In this document: positions 1-10,455 of the stretch, one piece after another | Position numbering within the stretch: the first letter of the stretch is position 1 | Layout: each line of letters begins with the position of its first letter | From: Zanthoxylum bungeanum | Taxonomy: Eukaryota; Streptophyta; Magnoliopsida; Sapindales; Rutaceae | Length of the DNA stretch: 64,000 bases | Reading direction: 5' to 3' | Assembly (NCBI GenBank): GCA_019454045.1 | Contig: SKCR01031841.1 | Location: 54,387-118,386 of the forward strand | Made by a program: the position numbers and the translations under genes | Notes under the pieces: model-generated | The model's input: the letters and a program-made list of their open reading frames with translations, nothing else | Told to the model about the DNA's origin: nothing | Database searches by the model: none

Positions 1-893
1 TATGAGATTAGTTCTCCATGTAGAAGAGAGACATAACCTTGATAAATCGGAGAGACATCCTGTCGGGGTTGAATCTTCTTCGTTCTTCTCTCTCAAAATT
101 GTGTTTGTGGCTCTTTGTTGTGTGTTTTCTCTCTTTTTCTCATTTTTCTCTCATCTTTTCTCCTCTTTTTAGGGTTTGGATGAACTTAGGTTTATATAGG
201 AAAGTCATGAAGTCATTGTGCACATCAAACACGACTAAATTAAGTTTCTAATGTCTTCTGGGGCGTTGCGATTCTGGCAAATGGGTGTTGCGGCTCCAAA
301 CTTATGGCTAATTAGTATGGAGGGATCCTGTGGAAGCGTCGTGGCGCTAAGAAGTGGGCGCCGCGGTGCTAGTGCCAATTTCTGGTGCTGTGCGTTCTGT
401 GTCTCTGCTCTTCCCGTGTGCTTTCGATGCATCCGTAAGGTCCTGAAACATGTATAATTACTCCCATCTCCATGTTCCATTGCATCCTAATAATAAGACA
501 CAAAATAAACTATAATTAGGATCAAATACTTGATAATCAAGACGAATTAGCGTGTTCAAATTACACTTTCATGCACTTATCACCTCACAATAATGACGGT
601 CTTGGATATAAGTAGTAAGAACTCATTCATCTCCGTATTAACAAGACGGACCATCCAATAATGCTCCAAAATTACTAATACTATTACTAAAAATAAAGTA
701 ATCACTTAATCATGTGAGATTTATGACAATCAAGTCATTAATTTAATTAGGTCAAAATTTTAATTTAAAACATGCAATACATATCCAATAAGACTTATGC
801 ATAATTAAATTAAAATTACTATAGCGTAGATTAAAATACATGTCTAACATGCAATATGTCTTGTGTGGTTAAGTCTTGCTACTGATATAATTA
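1..893 (-). other. Interior of RE1, minus strand, continues off the left edge
   Basis: This stretch lies beyond the inner end of the RE1 LTR and next to a degraded primer-binding site, so by position it is the 5' interior (leader side) of a minus-strand LTR element. No retrotransposon domain is readable. Bases 240-450 are GC-richer than the rest and carry open frames on both strands with no recognisable product; bases 450-890 are AT-rich. The interior may itself contain a piece of another repeat. I infer the assignment from position only. Confidence 0.45.
875..893 (-). other. Degraded primer-binding site of RE1
   Basis: Directly outside the LTR end TGTTGGGG at 894, the plus strand reads CTTGCTACTGATATAATTA. 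Its reverse complement resembles the initiator-tRNA-Met site TGGTATCAGAGC with several changes. It identifies the LTR as the 5' LTR of a minus-strand element whose interior lies to the left. Confidence 0.45.
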
Positions 894-2632
894 TGTTGGG
901 GCAGTTGTGGAACCCCTAGGGTCGAATCAGTGCCCCACGCAGCGGAAATAGGTCTAACTCATGGATATCAAACATGGGTGTAATTTTAAATTATTTAATG
1001 AAATATTATTTTCCATTACGATTGTATAGGAAAAAATCGGGGTGAATCGAAGTCTGAAAACTCAAAAACAAAGAAAAACAAAATTCAGCGCGCGCATTGT
1101 GCGACAAGCCCAATTTATTTTTTAAAATTGTTTCTCAAATCAATTCCTTCATCTCTCTTTCCAGAGAGCTGAAGGAATTATGGTTTATTACCTTAATTTT
1201 TTTCGGTCTTCCCTAAACACTTCAAAAATACCCAAAATTAATTTTTAACATCAAAACCAACATCAACACATGTTATAGAATAAAATTCAAGTTTTTCAAA
1301 ATATCAAATATTTTTACAAAACCATAAATTTATTATAAATACGTACTTGCATAAATTTTGAATCCAAAACACAAACCAAATTAGAATCCCAATAAGAAAT
1401 ATCTCGTGAACATTGGTCACCCAAAAATGGTCAAGTGATTCTTGATTGGTAACTATTGCTCTAAGCTTTAATTTGAAGTTCCAAAATCTAATTTTATGTT
1501 TATGTCTAACATAAATATTTTGACCTAATAATAAACATATTGTGTTTATAATTTCAAAGCATCCTAACACAATTTATTAGCCTTATTTCAACATTAAGTT
1601 ATGTGATCATGGATCCAATACATAAGAGAACGTAACTTAAGAGAAGTTGAAACTTACTTAGCAAGCTTGATGCAAAGATTCAATCTTCTTCTCTTTGTTG
1701 AAATGGTAGGAGAACCTCCAAGGTTTGCAAGCTTCACTCCAAGATCCAATCTTGATTTCAATGTTAGCAAGCTTCAATCCAAGATCCAATCTTAATTTCT
1801 CCTAGATGAAATGTTGTAGAGACCTCACAAGATTATCTAAACACTTCTCTAACTTAGGCTAATTTCTCTAAGAATTTACTTGTACTTAGCTTTCTCAACC
1901 TCTTACTTAATTAAAATCTTCCTAAAGCTTGCTATTTATTGCAAAACTTAGGTAATTTTTAATTAATAAAAATTGTAATCAACTTTTATGTGGCTTAATC
2001 TAAGTTGTCCAAATATGTATAATTAGGTGTGACTAATCTCCATTATCTCCCCACTTGATTTAATCCAATTAAATCAAGCCAAGGATTAAGAAATGGATTA
2101 GTTAAATGTTTGCCACTTTGATTAATCCAGTTAAATCAAGCCAAAACCACCTATTATTACATACTTACAATTACCATAATATCCTCAAATGGTAGAGATA
2201 ATTATGATTTTACAGTTAAGACCTTTTGTAATTATTGAATTAATCCAATTAGGTCGAAGTAAATAATCAATGTTATCCAATAACAGTTGATAATATAATA
2301 ACGAATATTATCTTTTATCAAAATTAATCGGCTACCCAAGTGCTCAACGAGTACACTTCATATTGGGACTCTCTAAGTTCAGGCACGTTCGTCATATAAG
2401 CCTAGCTAATATGTACGTAATTTGACCACCTCCGAATTCGCGAAGAACATGAACGAACTTTCTGAACTATACAAGTCGATGTCATCACATATGTTTAAAA
2501 AAATCTCCGTCATAAGCTATCCGACTTGTGCTTAGGAAACAAAAGTCAAGTTTCTGAGGCACACAACTCATGTCGACTTGTCCACGATTCTTCATAACTG
2601 ATGCGATCCACCCTAGGTGATCGACTTTGGCT
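894..2632 (-). repeat. RE1 5' LTR, inner (3') part, minus strand
   Basis: The LTR begins at TGTTGGGG, the complement of an LTR end in CCCCAACA, and carries a CGCAGCGGAAA motif like the end of the RE4 LTR. Near 2335-2385 it contains, inverted, the block also found in the RE4 LTR around 14690-14745. Three direct repeats built on GCAAGCTTCAATCCAAGATC lie at about 1662-1800. Three palindromes with a CCA spacer (TGG on the element's sense strand) lie at about 2053-2262. The LTR is cut at 2632 by RE2 and resumes at 12482; together the parts are about 2.4 kb. It is a diverged relative of the RE4/RE6 LTR family. Confidence 0.75.
2628..2632. repeat. Target-site duplication of RE2, left copy
   Basis: TGGCT lies immediately before the RE2 LTR and TGGCC at 12477-12481 immediately after it: four of five bases agree, and both sides continue into the same interrupted RE1 LTR. 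Confidence 0.65.
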
Positions 2633-2749
2633 TGTTGGACAATTATGCCCATAGCATCACTATTTGTACAGATCATGGTGATTGTTGTACAAATTAACTA
2701 TGTGACAAAGGAAATTGCTCTTTTATCATTTATAATTGGATTACCAAGA

Positions 2750-2758
2750 TATATAAAT
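2750..2758 (+). promoter_or_regulatory. Candidate TATA box in the copia LTR
   Basis: TATATAAAT about 118 bases into the LTR, followed by ATGA. The same word occurs at the same place in the other copia LTRs with an intact 5' end (for example 10573, 47439 and 55495). Its use as the promoter is inference; it lies rather close to the LTR start. Confidence 0.25.
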
Positions 2759-3661
2759 GATGAAAGGTCCTTATGATTAGTTCCGGATTGAGATGATATG
2801 AGACATTATCAATCCATGAAGGTTTAATCATTAAATATCCCTAGTCGTAGTATTATCGAGATTGGACATCAATAATGCGGAATAGACTAGTATTACACTT
2901 GTGCGCGTTGTGAGGGCATAACATCATAGTTCTCATATATTTGGGTATAGGATACTCATGCAAGTGTAATAGGAGGTTGTGTTTACGATGGTACGGAAAA
3001 TAGCTTCGCTTTGGATAGACCCCGCAGAATCCCATTGGTAGTATGTCTGTGTGTCTATGGGAGTCCGCTTCAGGGTAGGTGTATTTAGTCTTAACCTGAG
3101 ACTTACACAGCTAATACTTGAAACAATCAATATACTTTGGTTTTGGTCGTCCAGGGCTTTAACCGGTTCTGTGTACGCCTCTTCTGGGTATATTGAGAAT
3201 CGTAGTGTATTGGGTGTGATGTCGAGATGGAAGTATCACTTCAGACATATGGAGATGATGATCACGTAGGATACGGAACTCCTGCAGCTATCGGGATAAT
3301 ATGACAAGGTCATAGTTATTCGATTATAGAGAATAGTTACCAGAGATCCGACATGTGTTTCATACGGGGCATACACATTCCCAGCTCAGGCCTAGCACGT
3401 GACATCCGATACTGGATCGACATACACATATACTATGTATACTACGCCTGATATAGATTACAATATTCCTTTAAGAATATTTCCGGAGAATTGGGTAGGC
3501 ATGGCACTTTGCTAGAAGCCAACATTGTCTTGTAAATCGGTAAACACGTAGTACTAGGTACGTACGTATTCGGATAGTCCGATAACCGGATTTACTGCTA
3601 ACATATCCAGGGATCTCATTGGTCGCTTCCGAAGATTCACCGATGACCTATGACTCGCACA

Positions 3662-3978
3662 TAATTAATCTGGGATTAATTAGATGAGAGAGAAAATTAA
3701 TCTGGGATTAATTACAGAGATATTTTATCTGGGATAAAATACTCTTTAAAGAGAGAGAACGATTAATTTGGAATTAATCGGTAAAATAATATATTTGATA
3801 TATTGAACGAAATTGGATTTCGACGCGGAATTAAAATTAGATTTTAATTCTGGCAAACGAGTTAATTTAGAATTAATTCGTAAGAGACGTGAATAGTAAT
3901 TTTACTAGGCATAATTATTTAATTAAATTTGATTTAATTACGTCGCAACGGAAAATTCGTTAATTCGAAATTAACGAA
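3662..3978. repeat. Array of ten three-base-spacer palindromes, RE2 5' LTR
   Basis: Ten consecutive inverted repeats, each with arms of 6-10 bp around exactly three bases: 3662-3682 (spacer TGG), 3695-3713 (TGG), 3721-3741 (TGG), 3760-3780 (TGG), 3788-3804 (TTG), 3808-3822 (TGG), 3828-3850 (TAG), 3858-3880 (TAG, one G-T wobble), 3920-3940 (TTG) and 3956-3978 (CGA). A spacer-less CTCTTTAAAGAG palindrome lies at 3743-3754. The array is present in every copy of this LTR in the window. Function unknown; RNA hairpins or protein-binding sites are both possible. Confidence 0.9.
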
Positions 3979-4652
3979 CCCGAGCCGGAAGTTTTTGCGG
4001 GGCCGCTCGCATTTCGAATCGAGTGAGGCCCACAAGTCACATCATGCATCAAATCACTAGTCAACTTTAACACCTTTTAGGTGATGGAAGTTGTTAGTTG
4101 TTGGAAGAGTGCAAAACACTCAAGTGTGGTGTTGAAAGACATTTATCATTTCTTTATTATTTGGTATTTGACTTTTGAATTTGTGTATTAGATACACAAC
4201 ACACACAAATCCATTCACTCTCTCTCTCTCCCATTGCATTCGGCCAAAGTGGCCTTCTTTCTCCTTCTCTCCATTCGGCCAAGGTGGCCTTCTTCTTATT
4301 TCTCTCCATTCGGCCTAGGGCCAATTTTCTTACTTGGCCGAGAATGTGAAGAAACTTTAGGAAGATTTGTGGCAAATCTATCCAATGTGCTAGCACACTT
4401 TAGAGTCCATACAAGGTGATTACGAAACAAACCCTTGAGCATGGAATTCATTGAAAAAGCTTAGAGCTTGAAGACTTCCATGGAGCACTAAAGAGGAGCA
4501 TGGTCGAGAGCTTCCAAGGAGGAGCAAAAAGTTTTGTTCTTCGACGCATCCAATCCGATCAATGTAAATATGATTCCGCCATACTTCTTGATGTATTCAC
4601 ATGTATTTTCATTGCTTGATTTGATCCCGGGACTATAGTAGAAACCCAACAA

Positions 4653-4666
4653 TGGTTTCAGAAGCC
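4653..4666 (+). other. RE2 primer-binding site
   Basis: TGGTTTCAGAAGCC one base after the 5' LTR. It is a mutated form of the initiator-tRNA-Met site TGGTATCAGAGCC, which RE9 keeps intact at 49242. Confidence 0.75.
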
Positions 4667-7030
4667 ATTTTGAACATGAAATTGAATTTAGGGAAAAATT
4701 GGCAAAATTGATTTGAGCATGTTTGGATGAATGGATTGTTTGGATATGCTTGAATAATGATAACATAGTGTTATGCATGATCAATTTGATGAATATTGAG
4801 TTGGATCGAATTTTCCCAAATAACTTAGCTTGGCCGAAAGTTGTGATGCCCTAAATGTCATGGTGATTTTTTGATTTTGATCATTGGATGAGTTGAAATC
4901 ATTTGGGTAATGTTGATTTAGGATTTAATTGGATTGAATTCGGAATCGAACATAAAAACCCTAATTGCCGTGAGTGATAAAGCATGGAAAATGATTGTTT
5001 TTTGATTCAAATGTGTTGGACATGTGTTGATGATGATTAGCATAATTAATTGAGTAAATTGGTGTTTTGGAAATGTTAATTTGGTTAATTAATTATGGCT
5101 ATACACTTTGATTAATTAAATTGTGAAATTTGAAATTTTGTAATTTAATTAATTTGGCTTATTTTGGAATGGGCTTGTAAAGTTGTAATTGGGCTTAATG
5201 GGCTTGGTTGGGCCAAGTTTGGTTTAGGCTAATTGGTTGGATCCAATTGGGCCCAAAACCATAACCATAAAGTCCAAATATGACTTAATGGACTTTTAAG
5301 TTTAATTGGGCCCAATGGGCTAAAATTTATTTTAGGCATATAAGGGTGATTCCTTAAATGGGCTTTGTTATTTGGGTTTGACCCATATTGACTAAAGCCC
5401 ATGCCTTAATAAATTAATTGAAAGCCCATTGCACTTTAATTATATTGACATCGGATGTTAATCGGGCTTTGAGACCCGTAACGACTAGATTTATAATCTA
5501 AGTCGTAAAGGTTCGTTAATAAAGTGTAATATTTAATTTGGAATTAAATAAATGAATTTGTATTAAATACGAATTAAATTGGATTTAATGTTGTAGTTTA
5601 ATGTAATTCAAGAATTCGTACTTTGAGTACTTATTCGCAAAACGAGTCGGACTCGCACAAAATCAAATCGTTGTTTGAACATTGGATGGTCATTAATTTT
5701 CAGATTAATTAATTGGATTAGATTGATTGATAACATGCTTGTGTGAATACATGGATACGATGTATGAATAATGTATATCGGATGGATATTAGATGGGTTG
5801 AGGGCAATTTTGGAAATTGTTGTAATAAATTTAGAATTTATTTAAATTGGACTTGCGTGTCCAGCCTTATCTCTCTTAACTTTTTGTATTTCTCTTCTCA
5901 CCTATTCCCCTTAATGTAAATAAGGTTTCTTTAGAAGTGTTATGTAATTGGGTAGAAGTTGTGCTAGCGGGAGAGAGGAAATGAAGAGATTTGTTCTAGG
6001 AACAATGTGTTAAGTATCCATCCACATATCATTATTATATTTTATTTACGCGCCTTATTATGCTTTTAGAATGCATGTTTAAGGGTGTATGATGATGAGA
6101 CCTTAACAAAGATAATAAATTGGTTGCCAATTTACGCGAAAAACCCTTAAAACATATTAAGCGTTTTTCCTTCCATTGAGTGATTCTTACTCAAGATCCA
6201 AGATTGGCACTGGTTTGTTGGCCAAAGTCAAGACCTTTGTCCGTTGCAGATGTGTTTGAATCATGAAAGCTTTGTTCCATATCGGTGTCTTGTCTAAGTT
6301 GTGATTTGTTGGCCAAAGTCAAGATCACTTTTTGTCCATCGACATTGATTACGAAGCTTTCCAAGGTCAATGGGTCACGCTTAACTGGGATCATTAAGTT
6401 TGTTGTGCCAAAGCCAAGGCTTAGTTGATTCAGAGGAAAAAGGTTAGGGAATATATCAGATATATTGGCATATATTAGATATATGTTTCGGACTTGGATG
6501 TCCACCTACTGGATCTAGGAATTGGATGGGATCCAATTGATCTTAGAGATCTACCTAGTTAAGTATCATACAATTTGTTGGCCAAAGTCAAGATTGTGTG
6601 TTATTTAACGGGATCCTAGCTCACTAGGAAACTAGGTTTCCTGAGTACTCAACAGAGGGTTAGAGGCTCGCCTAAAAATAATGGGAGGCAAGTATTAGAT
6701 TTGCAATTTCGTTTAGATACTTGCCACACACGCTCATTTCATTATTCGTCAATATATACAAACGTTGTTTTAATTTAACAGTTGGACTATATTCAAACTA
6801 ATTCAATAAATAGTTGATTTTATAATTGGATTATAGTAATCAATATAATTGAATTTAACCAATCAAAGTATAGTTGATTATATAGATGGACTATAGTAAT
6901 CATTATATACACATGTACCTCAAATCGTTGATTAAATAGTTGGACTATTAAAATCAAGATAAAACTGAAAGATTGAGCATTTAAAACATAATCTTGGATG
7001 AAAATGTATTTAAATGGTTTAATTTTCAGA
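4667..7030 (+). other. RE2 untranslated leader
   Basis: About 2.36 kb of AT-rich DNA between the primer-binding site and the first gag-like sequence, with no open frame of note. Two further TGG-spacer palindromes lie near 5540-5590. The block at 6213-6600 repeats the motif TTGTTGGCCAAAGTCAAGA (separate entry). The leaders of RE5 and RE9 are colinear with it. Confidence 0.7.
6213..6600 (+). repeat. Iterated leader motif with TTGGCCAA core, RE2
   Basis: Copies of TTGTTGGCCAAAGTCAAGA start at about 6215, 6307 and 6575, with a variant (TTGTTGTGCCAAAGCCAAG) at 6400. Spacing is about 92, 93 and 175 bases. The core TTGGCCAA is self-complementary. RE9 (from 50755) and RE5 (22117-22496, inverted) have the same four copies, and RE4 and RE6 carry a related GTGCCAAAGCTGT set. 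A site for RNA dimerisation or packaging is a reasonable guess from position, not shown. Confidence 0.7.
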
Positions 7031-7560
7031 TTGGGAATAAAACCTCAGGATAGTCCTGGAACTGAGAGATTATTCTATTTGATAGAGTGACATCTCGGGC
7101 CTAAGCCCGAAATTGAGCAAATAAATAGAACATGATATTCGGAATATTCATATGATGATAACTTTAGTGCTTAATCCATTATGCTTACTACAAAGACTCC
7201 TTAATTTCTTCATCAGAACTAAGGATTAGATCCTTATAGTATGATATTGAAATTGAAGGATCTTCATAGATATATTCTTAGATCTTAGAAGTACAAATTG
7301 CAAAATGGCAAGAAGCGCAAGGTGCATCTTACTTCGATATCCCAAAAGGCCAAGGCTTGGCTGAAGGCTTCTGGGGTGTAGAAAAGGGTAAAGGCAAAAT
7401 CATCACAGTCTTCTAGGAGGACAAAGGACATATCCCAAGATGTCTGCCTCGAATGTGGCAAATGAGGTTATTGGAAGCGTAACTGCCGTATGGACAAGGC
7501 AGACATGAAGGAATAGAAGGCAGGGCAAGGCTCTGACTTCAAGTATGTTTGTCATAAACA
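7031..7560 (+). pseudogene. RE2 gag remnant
   Basis: Colinear with the RE9 gag from 51476 onward, but no frame stays open. The centre is deleted: the sequence jumps near 7300 from the region matching about 51735 to that matching about 51995, removing roughly 260 bp of the capsid-like part. The zinc-knuckle region is recognisable at about 7440-7490 (CLECGK, then a stop, then GYWKRNC), with the histidine replaced by tyrosine. The last part matches the RE9 gag-protease junction. Not functional. Confidence 0.7.
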
Positions 7561-10391
7561 TGTTCACTACTAGTATTAAAATTGGATTTTAGATACTAAA
7601 TAGTGGTACATAAATTATGTACTGATTTGCAGCATCTGCTGATAAACAGGATACTGAATTCAGATGAGATCGCTCTGCGAATTGGAAACGGGATGAGAGT
7701 CGTTATTTTAACCGTAGATACCTAAGTTTAGGAACTACCCTTCGGGTGTGTACTTAAATTAGGAAACAGTTATAATATGACTAGTTTGACTAGAAACATT
7801 GTCTGTATATCAGGGTTTAACCCGTTGCGGGTATACCTTATATTCTAGAACACTAAAGTGTTTTATTTATAAAGATGATATTGAGATAAACATCTTAGAT
7901 GCGAATAACAATATTTATATTTTGAATATAAATAAATCTCAAACATATAACATGACAAACAAGTAGCTCAAACTGATTTGATCAGATAAGACTTATTTAT
8001 GGCAGTGTTGTCTGGGACACATTAAACAAGACTCGTATATCCACACTTTTTAAGAGTGGATACTAGGACGGATTTGATTCTATTTAAATGATGTCTACGA
8101 ATCTAGTTTATTAGGTAAAGTATCTAAAATACCTTTTACTTGGTAAACGTGTGAATGCTACCGATCTGTTAGCCATTGTTCATAGTGACGTAAGTGGGCC
8201 CATATCTAGCTAGGCTAGAGGTGAATAGTAATACTTTGTAACATTTACAGATGTGGCATCGCGTTATGGTTATGTGTTTCTTTTGAAACATAAATCGAAA
8301 ACTTTTAGAGTTTCGACACGAAGTAGACAAACAGATCGGCTAAAGTATTATTTTGTCACGGTTAGACCATGATGAAAATACTTAAGCAATAAGTTTCTTG
8401 AATACTTGAAAGAGTATAGTATTCTTTCAATGAGGACTCCTCCCGGAACACGTCAATTTGACGGTGTGTCCAAACAGAGAAACCAAATTTTGTTGGACAT
8501 AGTAAGGTTAATCATGAGTTGCTCGGAGCTACCATTTTCCTTCAAGGGATACGCATTAAACAGTACAAAAATTATTTTGAATAAGGTTCCATGTAAATCT
8601 GTTAGACAGACTTCATATTAGATATGAACAGGAAAGAAACTGGGTTTTCTCACTCCTGAAGATTTGGGAATGCTGGGCATACGTTTGGATGATACCAAAC
8701 TAGAACCCAAATTGGATAAGTGCCTATCTATAATTGGTTATCCTAGGGAAACCAAAGTATAGTACTTAAACAACTCACAAGAGAACAATTTTAATTGTTG
8801 CTCACCATGCGGTTTTCCTAAAAGGAATACCTATATGCAGTGGTAAGTGGGAGGATAGTAAAACTCGATGAAAATCGGAGTAATACTGTTCAAGGCACCG
8901 AGTCCTTAATGGAACACAAATAGTTCATCAGGGATAAAGCTATACCATAATCTTCGAATACACAAGAATCGTGTAAGTCGGAGAGAGTCAGAAAACAACT
9001 TGGGAGGTATGGGTTTCTGATCTCACCTCATAAAGATGTCAATCTTATTGAGGAATACGAACTGACTACGTATGAGGAACTGATACAAGGTATCGACTCC
9101 CTATTATAGCAAAGTTCTATAAAGTCTGAAATGGATTCCATGTAAATCAACCAAGTTTGGATACTGGTTGTCGTACAGTAAGACATTGTGTCTGTTGGTA
9201 CTGTAAAGGTCTTCAAGGAAGACATACATGAATGGCAACAAACAATGAACTGAGCTAGGCTTGTACAGAAAGGGTATCGTCATCAACATAGTGTTGATTA
9301 CGAAGAATCCTTTTTTCCTGTTGCCATGGTTGAATCCATTTGGATAATGCTTGCTAATGTTGCATGTTTCATTTATGAAATATGGCAGTAGAACGTCAAG
9401 ATCGTTTTCCTTAACGGAAACCTTTTGGAGGATGTTTACAACATCCTAACGGTTTTATCGTACCAAAACAAGCAAACAAGGTTTGCAAGTTAATTCGATC
9501 CATTGATGGATTGAAGCAAGCATTGCGTTCTTGGAACTATATCGTTATTGATGTAATCATAATGGTATATGATTTAATTCAAGATGAATTTGATTCTTGT
9601 GTATATAAGAAGGTTAGTGGGAGCGCACTGACAATGAACGTCCAATATAATGATGACATATCATTTCTTGGAAATGACATTCCCATATTACAATCGGTGA
9701 AAGCTTGGCTTTCCTGAAAATTCTCCATAGAATTCTTGGGAGAAACAACCTTTATTCCAGGAATAAGGATCTACTGGGTAAGATCTAAAAGTTGTTGACA
9801 CTCTCCGAGAACTCGTACATTGAAAAAAATGTACGCGACCTGGTGTCTCATATGCTTTGAGCATATGGAGTCACAATCAAGTCAATCCAAGTGATAGTCA
9901 TTGGATTGATATTAATGACATCCTCTAGTATCTTAGATGAACCTAAGAATGCTTTATTAATTTATGGAGAAGGAGAACTTAAAGTGATTGGATTCACTAC
10001 TGCAAGTTTCCAAACCGACAAAGACGATTGTAAGTCACAAAACGGTACTATATAGTTTGAATAACGGAATAGTGAGCTGGAAATCTTCCAAGCAAGATAC
10101 TGTTACCGAATAAACAACAAAAGCAGAACTTTGCTGCAACTGACGCAGCAAAAGTAGCATTTTGGATCTAAACAATTCTAATTAGATTAGAAATAGTTCT
10201 GTTAGCAGCTGAGCTAGGCTACAGCATAGGCTAAAGAATTAATGGTCTCATCAACGATCCGATATGTACTTTAAACTGGTTTCATCTGATTCGTCGGATT
10301 ATACATCGTGGCGATGTGATGATCGAATAAATCGCATCAGATGATAACCTTATACATCCGCTAACGAAAGCTGTTTCTCAGCAGAAGTTTG
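7561..10391 (+). pseudogene. RE2 pol remnant (protease, integrase, RT, RNase H)
   Basis: Identified by colinearity with RE9 pol. Protease-like sequence is at about 7570-7960, integrase at about 7980-8830, RT at about 9060-9870, and RNase H at about 9930-10391. The longest open piece (8406-8621) still reads like the integrase end (GVSKQRNQILLDIVRLIM). A piece at 9511-9717 covers the RT stretch KQALRSWN. Around 9820 about 165 bp of RT are missing (those matching about 54555-54718 in RE9), an event also present in RE5. Many stops and frameshifts occur. The RNase H end (LTKAV) is followed by about 65 bases and the polypurine tract. Confidence 0.8.
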
Positions 10392-10445
10392 AGCCACCCG
10401 TACATAGTTCAGGTGTCAGACACCTGAGTGATTGGCTATAGGCCA

Positions 10446-10455
10446 AGTGGGAGAT
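10446..10455 (+). other. RE2 polypurine tract
   Basis: AGTGGGAGAT directly before the 3' LTR, within the usual copia context GCCAAGTGGGAGAT. It primes plus-strand DNA synthesis in this class. Confidence 0.85.

Larger units (their letters stand above)
2633..4651 (+). repeat. RE2 5' LTR
   Basis: 2019 bp, TGTTGG to CCAACA. It contains a conserved TATATAAAT at 2750-2758, a small open frame at 3051-3269 that is present in all seven copies of this LTR, the ten-palindrome array at 3662-3978, a perfect TTGTGTAT-TAG-ATACACAA hairpin at 4181-4199, and a CT-rich tract at about 4217-4232. It ends one base before the primer-binding site. Confidence 0.9.

Noticed and set aside
3662..3978. CRISPR-like array
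   Set aside because: The units are palindromes of differing sequence, not identical repeats with spacers, and the context is a plant retrotransposon LTR.
6191..6505. 104-residue minus-strand open frame, similar to one at 50730-51047
   Set aside because: It lies across the leader motif repeats of RE2 and RE9; the similarity follows from leader homology and no protein motif is visible.
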